Shown here: piece after piece, positions 46,314 to 56,132 of the stretch
Numbering within the stretch: position 1 is the stretch's first letter
Layout of the letters: each line of letters starts with the position of its first letter
DNA from: Takakia lepidozioides
Taxonomy: Eukaryota > Streptophyta > Takakiopsida > Takakiales > Takakiaceae
Length of the DNA: 64,000 bases
Assembly (NCBI GenBank): GCA_030704615.1
Contig: CM060731.1
Span: 53,862,221-53,926,220 of the forward strand
Reading direction: 5' to 3'
The notes under the pieces: model-generated
What the model was told of the DNA's origin: nothing
Seen by the model: the letters and a program-made list of their open reading frames with translations, nothing else
Databases searched by the model: none
Made by a program: the position numbers and the translations under genes

Positions 46314-47830
46314 GTGAGCTTACAGGATGAAGTGGTGACTGGTTGGACAATCACAGCTGATGAGCAGGTGAGAGAAGTAAATGTGGGAACTAAAGAGGAA
46401 CCGAGGATGGTGAAAGTAGGAGCTGATTTGGAGCCGGAATTCTTCGAAGAAGCTAAAAGCTTGTTCATCAAATACAGAGATGTATTTGCTTGGAGCTATG
46501 AGGATCTAAAAGGGATACCACCTGAAGTCTGTCAGCATAAGATTGAACTGGAACCAGGGTCAGTACCAATCAAGCAGGCGAGGTATAGAATGAATCCCAA
46601 CTACGCACAGAAGGTTGGAGAAGAGATAAAGAAGTTGGCTGAGGCTAAGTTTATATACCCAATAGAGTATACAACTTGGTTGTCACCCATTGTTATAGTT
46701 CCCAAGAAGAATGGCAAACTAAGAGTATGTGTGAACTATAAGAAGCTGAATGCTTGTACGAAGAAAGATCCTTTCCCTTTGCCATTCACAGAAGCAGTAT
46801 TAGACACTGTGGCAGGCCATGAGATGTACTCATTCATGGATGGCTTCAGTGGTTATAATCAAGTGCAAGTGGCAGAAGAAGACCAAGGGAAAACAGCTTT
46901 CATCACAGACTGGGGGGCTTATGCATACAAAGTCATGCCCTTTGGACTTTGTAATGCACCAGCGACCTTTCAGAGAGTGATAAGTGTGAATCTTTTCATG
47001 AGATGGATGATTTCATGCAGGTATTCTTGGATGATTTCAGTGTGTACAGCTCTAAGAATGAGCACTTGCATAAATTGGAGTTATGTTTGGCCAGATGCAG
47101 GATGAGAGGTCTGGGCCTGAATCCAGAGAAGTGTACTTTCTGTGTGAACTCAGGGGTGCTTCTGGGACACATTGTGTGTAAGAAGGGACTCCTTGTGGAT
47201 CCCAGAAAGACAGAGTCCATTAAAGCCTCTCCACCACCAGTGAATGTTAAAAGTCTACGGAGATTCCTTGGGCAAACCAGTTATTACAGGAAGATTTGTC
47301 AAAAGGTATGCACAAATAGCAGCACCATTGAGCAAACTACTGAAGAAAGATGCAGTGTTTGCCTGGACAGCTGAATGTCAACAGGCATTTGAGGAACTTA
47401 CACTGTCAGTAACAACTACACCTGTGCTGATTAACCCTCACTGGCATGTAGTATTCCATGTTCACTGCGATGCATCAGGAGAAGCGTTGGGAGCGGTGTT
47501 AGCCCAGAATGTTACAGGGAATATAGATTCACCTGTGTACTATGCTAGCCGGTTGATGAACAGTGCTGAGAGGAACTATAGCACAACAAAGAAAGAGAAG
47601 CATTGGCAATGATCTATGCAGTGAAGAAATTCAGGCATTACCTGTTGGCAAGAAGTTTATGTTCTATGTGGATCACCAGGCTCTGATATACCTGGTAAAC
47701 AAACCTCTGATAAGCGGAAGAATAGCAAGATGGTTAATAATCTTGCATGAGTTTGAGTTCGAGGTTATTTACAAGCCTGGCCGTTTGCATCTTGTGGCAG
47801 ATCATTTGTCACGACTAACAACAGGAGAGG
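46314..47830 (+). pseudogene. Ty3 reverse transcriptase and RNase H
   Basis: 46314-about 46990 carries RT fingers and palm (LSPIVIVPKKNGKLRVCVNY, FMDGFSGYNQV, MPFGLCNAPATFQR). A frame change near 46,990-47,000 leads to the catalytic VFLDDFSVYS (FLDD). Another near 47,280 leads to the RNase H (HVHCDASGEALGAVLAQ, YYASRLMNSAERNYSTTKKE); a third near 47,590 leads to FMFYVDHQALIYLVNK and GRIARWLIILHEFEFEVIYK. Catalytic residues are present. Confidence 0.92.
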
Positions 47831-49352
47831 CCGCCACAGGAGTGGACGATCAGTTACCTGATGCGAGTTTATTTGTAATGGAGGTGCAAGGAAGTGCAGA
47901 TGAATGGTTAGATTGGCAGTGGCCAATCAGATACTACCTTGCTCATGGTCAGTGCCCACCTAGTTATGGTAAGGAGCAGAGGAAGAGAATCGCTATCAAA
48001 GCTTTACCTTATACTATGGTAGGAAGCAGAATGTATAAGTTAGGACCTGATGGAGTACTAAAACGATGCTTGTACCACCATGAAGTAAATAAAGTTTTGG
48101 CGGAAGTTCATAAAGGAGTGGCTGGAGGTCATTTTGGAGAAGAGACTACCAGTAGAAAGATACTACTCGCAGGATACTGGTGGCCTACTTTGTTCAAAGA
48201 TGTACACGAGTATTGTCAGAAGTGTGATGAATGTCAGAGGCTAGGACCTTTGCAGAGATCTGGAAGGATGGCCTTGCATCCTACAATGCCTACGGAACCA
48301 TTTCAGAAATGGGGACTAGACTTTGTTGGACCAATTAACCCACCATCCAAGAATACACGAAACAGGTACATAATTACAGCCACTGATTATACTACAAAGT
48401 GGGTGGAAGCTAAAGCTTTGAGGGACAACACAGCCAAGTCCACAGCAAGGTTCCTGTACGAGAACATACTTACACGATTTGGCTGTCCCTTAGAATTTAT
48501 CAGTGATCAGGAAGTCACTTCATGAATGAGACCATTGAGTTGTTGACTAAAGAGTTTATGATTGTGCATAGAAAGAGTACAACATATTACCCACAGGGTA
48601 ATGGGCAGGCAGAGGCTACCAACAAAATACTATGTACTATCTTGGCTAAGATAGTCAATGCAAACAGAACGGATTGGGATACAAAGCTGCTGACAGCTTT
48701 GTGGTCATACAGGACTTCATATAAAGTCACCACTAAGTATACACCATTCCAATTAGTTTATGGTATGGAAGCCTTACTTCCAGTGGAATTCCTGTTACCT
48801 ACCATGAGAACGGAGTGGGGAAAAAGAATGGAATTGCAAGACTCCATCAAGGTCAGGAAACATGAATTATACCATGTGGAAGAAGTACGTGCTGATGCAG
48901 CTGATAATATGACCAGAATTCAGATGAAGCGAAAGGAACAGTTTGATGAAGGCAAGTTAAAGACTTTTAAGACGGGGGATTTGGTTCTATGGTTGCAGAA
49001 GAAAGGAAAGATTCAAGCTTCTAAGCTTAAATCACCGTGGAAAGGACCTTATGTCATACAAAAGATGTATGATAACAACACCGCCATGTTACAAACCATT
49101 AACAAAGAAATGCTGGGAAGAGTCAATGCAAATAAGTTGAAGGGGTACAGTGGTATCCATGACAAACCCCTGCAGCATGATTTGCATGTTGAACCGCAAG
49201 AGCAGTCACGGGCTGCACCAGTGTTACGAACGGAGTATGGAACACTTGTCGCTAGGCCAGCATATATGACCAGGGTGGGCAAAACAAACGTGACACAGCC
49301 TATCACAGCCCATCACGGCGCACACAGCCTATCACAGCCCATCACGACGTGA
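47831..49352 (+). pseudogene. Ty3 integrase
   Basis: HHCC finger (H...HFGEETTSRKIL...CQKCDECQR), then WGLDFVGPINPP (first D), LEFISDQ (second D) and, in another frame, YYPQGNGQAEATNKIL (E). The frame breaks at about 48,508-48,512 where one G appears to be missing between GATCAG and GAAGTCAC. The C-terminal part has a GDLVLWLQKKGKIQASKLKS GPF-type module and no chromodomain. Confidence 0.92.
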
Positions 49353-49545
49353 CACAGCCTATCACAGCCCATCACAAGTGACACAGCCTATCACAGCCCA
49401 GCACGACGTGACACAGCCTATCACAGCCCAGCACGGCGCAACACAGCCTATCACAACCTACCACAGCGTGTCACAGCCTATCACAGCTTACCACAGTGCA
49501 TCACAGCCTGTCACAGCTCAACACAGCCTACTAAAGTTACACGAT
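49293..49545 (+). repeat. Internal CACAGCC minisatellite after integrase
   Basis: Around two dozen iterations of TATCACAGCC(C) / GACACAGCC words. The same CACAGCC word builds the arrays inside both LTRs. Confidence 0.9.
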
Positions 49546-49556
49546 CCATAGAATCA

Positions 49557-52500
49557 GTGACAAGTGGACACATAATAACTTCAGGAAAATGGCTGACGGA
49601 AGAAGAAACGGAAATTACTTTAAAAATAGACACGTGGAGGTCAGGGCGCGACACACAGCCGAGAAGGAAGTGCAAGAACAGGTGTCAAAAAGAAAGAGGA
49701 CAAGAACGGCCGTCAAAAGGGATGAAAGGCGGGCCCATTAATGAGTACGGAAAAAGGGAAACGGAACGAACGGCAAGTACAGAAAAGCGGAATTCTTGTC
49801 ACATGTGTGATCCTAGTGGACTATCCAACAGGGAAAGTCCACTAAAGAAGATAAAATCTAAAATCCAGTCACAGCGGATACAGCCAATAGAAAACCAGAG
49901 AAAAGATCAAGAAAATGGAGGGAAATTGAGCGCAAGAGGCGGCGTCGTTCTGAGTAACGGGCGTCTCGACAGGACAGACCATCAATGCTATACCTTGGAA
50001 ACTATGGAGGAACTAACAGACTATACGCTCGCAATATTACTTACGCAGTGGCATAGACACGAAAGGACAGAGCGGAGCTTTTCTCTTGAGCGATGCTTGC
50101 AAGCCCCGCAGGCTTACAAGAAATTACCCATAGCTTTCTGCGACAACCATACGTTTATGCTTTGTGCACTACAGGCATTCCTGCAGTTGTTACAGCCAAA
50201 ACAGTTCTGTGAGTCTAAAATGAAGAGAGTGAGAGGAATGGAGGAAATCAGGGTGAAGAGCACCACAATTCTGCAGAAACAAACGATTGCTACCCCACAG
50301 GCGATACAGATACTGGAGGAGCTGAGATTGCAAGGATTGCAAAGCCTAGATTGGACACTACACCATAGACAGTACATGTTACAATTTTTGCAGAACTTTG
50401 AGCCAAGGACAGGAACAACAACGGTGAAGGGAGTTGAATTAATGATTACTCCCCTATACCTCTAGCAATTGTTTCGATTGCCAGCAGGTCAGGTGCATGT
50501 GGAGCAACACAGGGCAAGACTGCAAATAGAGGACTTATTCCAAGAAGGGAGTTTCTTTAAAACTCAGGGTTATGCTTGTACCAAGGCTGTGTACCCAGGG
50601 TAAAAGAGGTAGGCCAGGTATTGAACGTTCTGATTGCCATGAAACAGAACCAACAGTATTTGAGCAGATCCTTCACGGAGGAAATACTCAAAGGCCTGAA
50701 GGGACGAGAGGTACAATGGGCGGACATAATGTACAACGCACTGGTAGAGGAGATGAAAAGATTACAAGGTACTACCGCAAAGTCTCCTATAATAGTGTCT
50801 GGCCCAATCATTGCTCAAATAATCCTTGATTCTGGCATACTTAATGCGCAAGAAAGAAAGGAAATGGGAGTGTTTGAGCCAGCAACAACTGCAATGGAAG
50901 AGCAAGGCCCTTCACATAGTGAGGGTGGACTAGTAGGGCAACCCGAGACTAAGAGGCAGAGACGGGGAAAGACTGTAGTGGCGGATCCACTGGCTTCACG
51001 GATTCCGCATGATAATGTTTCCCAAGCTCATGGCCAGGAAGGGGCACAGCAGCACAGAGAAATGCTATTACTGGAAGCAGGACCTTCGGAGAGGGAGGAG
51101 GAAGTTACTTCTGCATCACAACCATCACAGCCACCTGAACGACTTGTCACAAGGTCACAAGTTATCCATGCAGCTCAACCAGAAATAATTGATTTGGAAA
51201 GTGAAGGGTTAGATATTCCAACTACAGAACAGATAGTGGCAGAAATAGAGAAGGGGGACCTTCTCTATGAATATTCTGGTCTGGTCAAGGAGACAGAAAT
51301 CCCAAAGGTGCAACAGTTGCCCAAGGGAAATCCTGAGGTGCATATAATACACACACCTGTGCCGGAGGTACCACAGGCGGAAGGTCATGACACTGTAGCA
51401 CCGGTGTTAGATGAAGTAGTTCAGGAAGAAAATCCGGTGGGACAATGGCCTGAATGGTTAGTGAGACATCACACTGTTGAAGATCAGGAGGAACAGCAGC
51501 AACCTCACCATGATGACCCTCAACAGGCAATGCTGATGAGTTCCATAGGCAGGACACTTATTTTGTTGGGGACTTATGTCAAATCCCATGTTCCAATTAC
51601 CCAATTGACAGCCTTGAAAGAGGAACTCAGGAAGGAGTTTGAGGCTCGACTTGCCACTGAGTGTGCAAACAAGGTCGATGAAGAGGTCACTCTCAAGATG
51701 AAGCAGGACTTGGGAAATACAGAAATGGCTTTGCAATTGGCCAAGCAACAATTGATTGAGGCAGGCCTCGCGCAAGACCAGTTGCACGAAGCACATAAGC
51801 AACAGCTATACCAAATACAGGTGCAGCATGAAAGTAAGTTGCAAGAACTGAATGCACTACATACGGAGTTGCAGACAGTGCATAACAGGATGGCGATACA
51901 ATGTGCTACATTTACAACTATGCTTGACCAATCTACAAAAGAAATAAACAGTCAAGCGGAAAAATGTACGAAGGCAGAAGAAGAGAATGTTGAGCAAATG
52001 AAGCTCATTGTCGATATGAAGAATACAATCTGTCGCAATGAAGATACTTTCAAGCAATACAGGCAGATTGAAGCTGATCAAGAGAAGCACATCGTGGAGT
52101 TGCAACAAACCATCATGGCCAATAGAAATGAAATCGCGGTCAATAACAAGGCTTGGAAGGAAGCCAATAATCTACTTGCTGCTTATGCGCAATTGGTTGA
52201 ACCTCAGGCGAAGCGCATGGAGGCTTTACAACAGCAGTTGGAATTGTACAAGCTGAGAGAGGAGCAAACTCTCAGGAGAACCACAAGCAACTTGGTGGAT
52301 AACAGCCTTATGCAGGTCTGGTCAGCACAAGGGCCAGTAGAGGGCAAAGCACCACGGAAGCTCACCCAAAGCGAGATGAATGAGCTCAGGCTGCAGGTGC
52401 AGAACATTGCCACAACTACTATAGACAATGTCTATAGTAGGATAGCAGAGTTACAAGAGGATGTAGACGGACTCCAGACTCAAGTGGAAGACCTCACTTC

Positions 52501-53770
52501 AAACATCGACCAAAGAGTCTGTATCCCTCAGGAATAGCTAATGGCTTCTTATTTACAAGCCAGAACTTTGGCTTTTCAGTCTTCACAGGAGGTGCAGGAG
52601 ATGCCAATGATACAAGAGCCAGTACCACCACCACCACAACAAGTCACTGTACCAGTAGCTGAACCTGTGGTTACTACAACCACACCACAGCCACCACAGC
52701 AGGAGGTATGGGGCAATGCCGCTTTTAACCCACCTAAAACTCCAGCTGCAAGGGAGTACAGTAGGGCTATGATTATGCCCTTCAACCAAATTCCCATCAT
52801 ATTGGATTTGGCTTAGAAAGAATTTAGTCCTCCGCAGTCGTTCGCACATTACTACCAAATCATGCGTATTTGGCTGCCAGTGGCAACTAGGACTAAAGTT
52901 CTTCCGAACAATCGACATATTGAAGATCATCACTTTGCACAATACTGGCACGAGGCAGGTACCATGTTGAGGGAATTGATTGCTTTCCAGGTTGTACATG
53001 GACTCATTTATACCAAGACCAAGGAGATAGCAAGTATTGTCATGGGGTGCGGGTTATACTACGCTGCTTGTTTTCTGGTACGTTACCACATTGAGCAACA
53101 AAAGATGCAAACACGCTTTCAAAGTTATTCCAGTGGAGATCATTGGGTATTACCTTCGGTGCCACCTCATATATACCTATATGACCCAAAAGTTATGATG
53201 CAAAAGGATTCTCAAATTCGTTCATGGTTTCAAGCAGCCTGCAACCATTTGTCAACACAGAAATTCGGCATTGATGACATTTTCTATAAGGGACATGTGG
53301 CATGGAAATACTTGCACGCTGCACCAGTAATTGGTACCCCACTCACCTGGACAGACAAGGAACTCAGTGTCTACACCAATTTTGCTGTTCAGCGGTTACA
53401 CCAAGTTGTAAAATACAAACTTCCAGACATGGTAGGACAGCATTGTATGCCCCAGATGATTCCACAAAAAGTTCAAAAATTAAAACACCTGAGAGGCGAT
53501 GAGGATTCAGATACAACTGTTTCTTCACCGAATTCTTTTGACATGGGAGAAGACTATGCAATTCAGATGGAAGAGAAGAAGCGAAGGGGATCTCCTATGC
53601 CGGAAAGATTACCTCGATATCAGCCTCCAGAGGGCCTCACTTATCCAGGTAGTGATCAACCATCTCCGTCAACCAGAGACAGACCTCGGGCTCGAACACA
53701 CAGTCCGCCAAGAAACTCTCAACGTCAAGAAGGTGCTCACTCACAAAGGTTTGCTAGTCGAAATCAGTAA
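49557..53770 (+). pseudogene. Post-integrase ORF region of the Ty3 element: helical/coiled-coil protein
   Basis: 49557-50465 (302 codons), then a frame change near 50,570 to 50576-52537 (653 codons), continuing in the same frame through TAG 52535-52537 and TAG 52814-52816 to 53770. A TAG also ends the first block at 50463-50465, after which the frame still reads coherently. The middle has KGREVQWADIMYNALVEEMK and PIIVSGPIIAQIILDSG, recalling the plant-transposon protein domain of Athila-type third ORFs. A long coiled coil follows (about 51,590-52,290), then a Pro-rich linker, an aromatic-rich helical part and an Arg/Ser/Pro tail. No signal peptide or membrane helix is seen, so it is not a classical envelope. 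Function is unknown. Confidence 0.75.
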
Positions 53771-53808
53771 ACCGTGAGGACACGGCTTTTTGAGGGGGGA
53801 AGGGGTAA

Positions 53809-54793
53809 TGTTAGAGGACTGTCGGGGACTTAGACACTTATACGGGATCTGTAGGGTACCCTTAATTTTTGCACAGACTGAGACCAACAGGAGCCTTAGG
53901 GGTGACAGCAGCGCACTGTAGAGGGGGGTTACACAGCCCGGCACAGCCAACACAGCCCGTCACAGTCGTCACAGCCGACACAGCCAACACATCCCGTCAC
54001 AGTCGTCACAGCCAACACAGCCCGTCACAGTCGTCACAGCAGACACAGCCAACACAGCCGACACAGCCACACAGCCAGTCACAGCCCGACACAACCAAAC
54101 ACAGTCGCACAGCCAGTCACAGCCCGTCACAGTTTCATACAGCCAGTCACAGCTTGACACAGCTGTCACGATCATAGAGAACGAAGAGTAGGACAGGGAA
54201 CGACTGTGGGGAACAACACCTGCGAAGGGAACATGTTAGTTCACAGACGACGGTTAGCGAGGGAAACGGTTAGAACCGCGGATAGGAAGATAAAGGGAGA
54301 AACGGGGAATTGAGGAACATCATTCGGAGGAGGACTTCTTGGTGATAGAGGAGAGGGGATCGGGTAGAGATGAGGAACGGAAGTGAAGATAGAGAGATGA
54401 TGAGTAGATGCTTGATATAGGCAAGGCTGTAATGATATTGTAGAGCAGATTAGAGACACAATGGCTTTGGCCTGATACGTGATAAATCATAATCGGATAC
54501 TTTTACGATACAATCACACTGTGTAGAGAGATCTGAGTGAAGCTGTGAAATGAATGGATGAGCTGATGGAATCCAATAGATTGATAAAGCAAACTGATAC
54601 TTAATTATCAATGGTAAGATAGCTAACATGAATACCAAAAGGAAAACAAATAGGAAACACCCCCATGATACACTAGCTGTAGGTCATGACTGATTGTTCT
54701 GCACGGGCTGAGTACTTAGAGATTTCCAACTCTTCTATCTTGGAGTTTCTGCCTCGAATAGTGAAGGGATGGGTGAGTAAAAGCCGCGCGACA
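53809..54793 (+). repeat. Ty3 element 3' LTR
   Basis: 985 bp, about 98% like the 5' LTR outside the minisatellite by eye. Its CACAGCC array (53,932-54,175) is one short block shorter than in the 5' LTR. Confidence 0.95.
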
Positions 54794-54840
54794 AAAGCCT
54801 ACAAAAAGTATTGAAAAACTCTGCACGAACACCTCCGCTG

Positions 54841-55727
54841 CTAACTTTCAATCCATTGCTCCTCGCTTGTGCTCTCTGTGACTGCCATGAAGAGCATTTC
54901 GCTTGGCTCAACAACTTGTGCTGATATGGAACTTGAATTCACTTCTCTCCTCGCCTTCCTTTTGTCCTTTTGCGCCTGTTGCTTCTTCGGACAGAATGGT
55001 GAAATATGAACTTTCTCACCACAGGTGTAACAGGTACGAGTCTCCGCGAGATTTGCGTTAGTTACGTCGGTTGCGTCCTTTCCCTTTTGTGTTGCCAAAG
55101 CTATCTCTTCCGCCAACATGTCATGTTGCCTTCTCCTTTCATCTAGCATCAATGTGCTAGATACATAGTCCATTGTCAATGGGTCGTGTGTCATCATCAC
55201 ATTAACTATATTCTCATAAGTAGGAGGTAGGCTCAGCAAGATAGCAAGTGTCAAGTCTTCTTCAACAACCGGGGCTTCCATTGATGCCAAATCGTCTCCC
55301 ATGCCTTTCATCTTTGCAATGTGGTCACCAAATATGGTGTCATTGGGATCCATCTTGTAAGTCAAGAACTCCCTCTTAAGAAGAAGCCTACTGGCTGCAC
55401 CCATGCTTTCATAGTTCTTCACAAGCAGCTCCCAAACCTCCTTTGATGTTTTGTCGCCTTTCACCAGGATCAACTGCTTGTCACAGAGGTGCAGACAGAT
55501 GGTAGTCCTTGCACGTTCATCTTTCCGCTCCCACTGCAAAAATGCTTTGGTCATTGCACAATGCATTGTCTCCACTCAAGACGTCAGGTTTCTCAGGAGA
55601 TTTTCTCTACACCTTGGACAACTCTCCAAAGACCTCGATCACGAAGCAACATCTCTAGTTTGAACTTCCACAGCCCAAAATTTTTGCCGTCAAACTTCTC
55701 TACCTTTGCTTCGTGTATAGTTTCCAT
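54841..55727 (-). pseudogene. Copia gag
   Basis: The ATG is at 55727-55725. The first block has KFDGKNFGLWKFKLEMLLRD, typical of the copia gag N-terminus. After a break near 55,600, the frame 55575-54841 carries the UBN2-type gag (KEVWELLVKNYESMGAASRL, ILLSLPPTYENIV) and one CCHC knuckle variant (CYTCGEKVHISPFC). The frame ends at 54,841. The protease that should follow is not visible in the roughly 100 bp left around the Ty3 insertion. Confidence 0.88.
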
Positions 55728-55843
55728 TTCAACTACAAGGAAAATATCGGAGTCTCACTGTAAGGCAAAGGAGACAAAAGAAGAAAAAGAATCAAACATG
55801 CAGTAACGCCAAAAGAATTCACGTGCTACATGAAGAGTGTGTG

Positions 55844-55856
55844 TGGGCCCATAACC
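55844..55856 (-). other. Copia primer-binding site, half-tRNA initiator-Met type
   Basis: Directly inside the 5' LTR the minus strand reads GGTTATGGGCCCA. Its complement TGGGCCCATAACC matches the anticodon arm of plant initiator tRNA-Met, as in Drosophila copia, which primes from an internal tRNA cleavage site rather than the 3' end. Confidence 0.7.
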
Positions 55857-56127
55857 TGTAATGCAACGAGTAAAAGAGAAAGAGTGTGAAGAGACTGCAT
55901 GAGAAGGCACACTGGATTGTGTAACAGGAATGCACACATTTTGGTTGCAAGCAGTAGCAGTTAAATACAAGGAGTGACCGCTAGTGGTCACCTTAACTTC
56001 CCTGATATCTCTCCTGATTTATCTGTGTCACCGTTACCATTTCCTAGTTATAGGAATCTTGACATGCTAATTGCTATCAATCAGCCGGAAGGTTTGCATG
56101 AGGTGGCATACTGCACCATTTTTAACA
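55857..56127 (-). repeat. Copia 5' LTR
   Basis: 271 bp, TG...CA, partner of 38393-38663. Most of the roughly ten differences from that copy are transitions. Confidence 0.92.
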
Positions 56128-56132
56128 GAATT

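Larger units (their letters stand above)
41541..54793 (+). mobile_element. Ty3-type LTR retrotransposon with extra ORFs, nested in the copia element
   Basis: LTRs at 41541-42541 and 53809-54793, TG...CA, AAAGC duplication at 41536-41540 and 54794-54798. Internal order: leader ORF, gag, protease, RT, RNase H, integrase, then a 4.2-kb post-integrase coding region. There is no chromodomain. A PBS-like TTGGCGACCATACTGGGGA follows the 5' LTR, and the purine tract GAGGGGGGAAGGGG precedes the 3' LTR. Several single-base frame breaks. Total 13,253 bp. Confidence 0.96.
38393..56127 (-). mobile_element. Copia (Ty1) LTR retrotransposon, interrupted by a nested Ty3 element
   Basis: LTRs of 271 bp at 38393-38663 and 55857-56127 (TG...CA, about 96% alike by eye) and a GAATT duplication at 38388-38392 and 56128-56132 define the element. 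Order on the minus strand is gag, integrase, RT, RNase H, as in Ty1/copia. Frames are broken in gag and between integrase and RT, so it is non-autonomous now. A Ty3 element (41541-54793, AAAGC duplication) sits between gag and integrase. Confidence 0.95.

Noticed and set aside
49293-49545. CRISPR-like array
   Set aside because: Repeat words are short, spacers are not unique, and the genome is eukaryotic; it is a minisatellite.
50576-53770. Envelope glycoprotein for the Ty3 element
   Set aside because: Position fits, but no signal peptide, membrane helix or cleavage site is visible.
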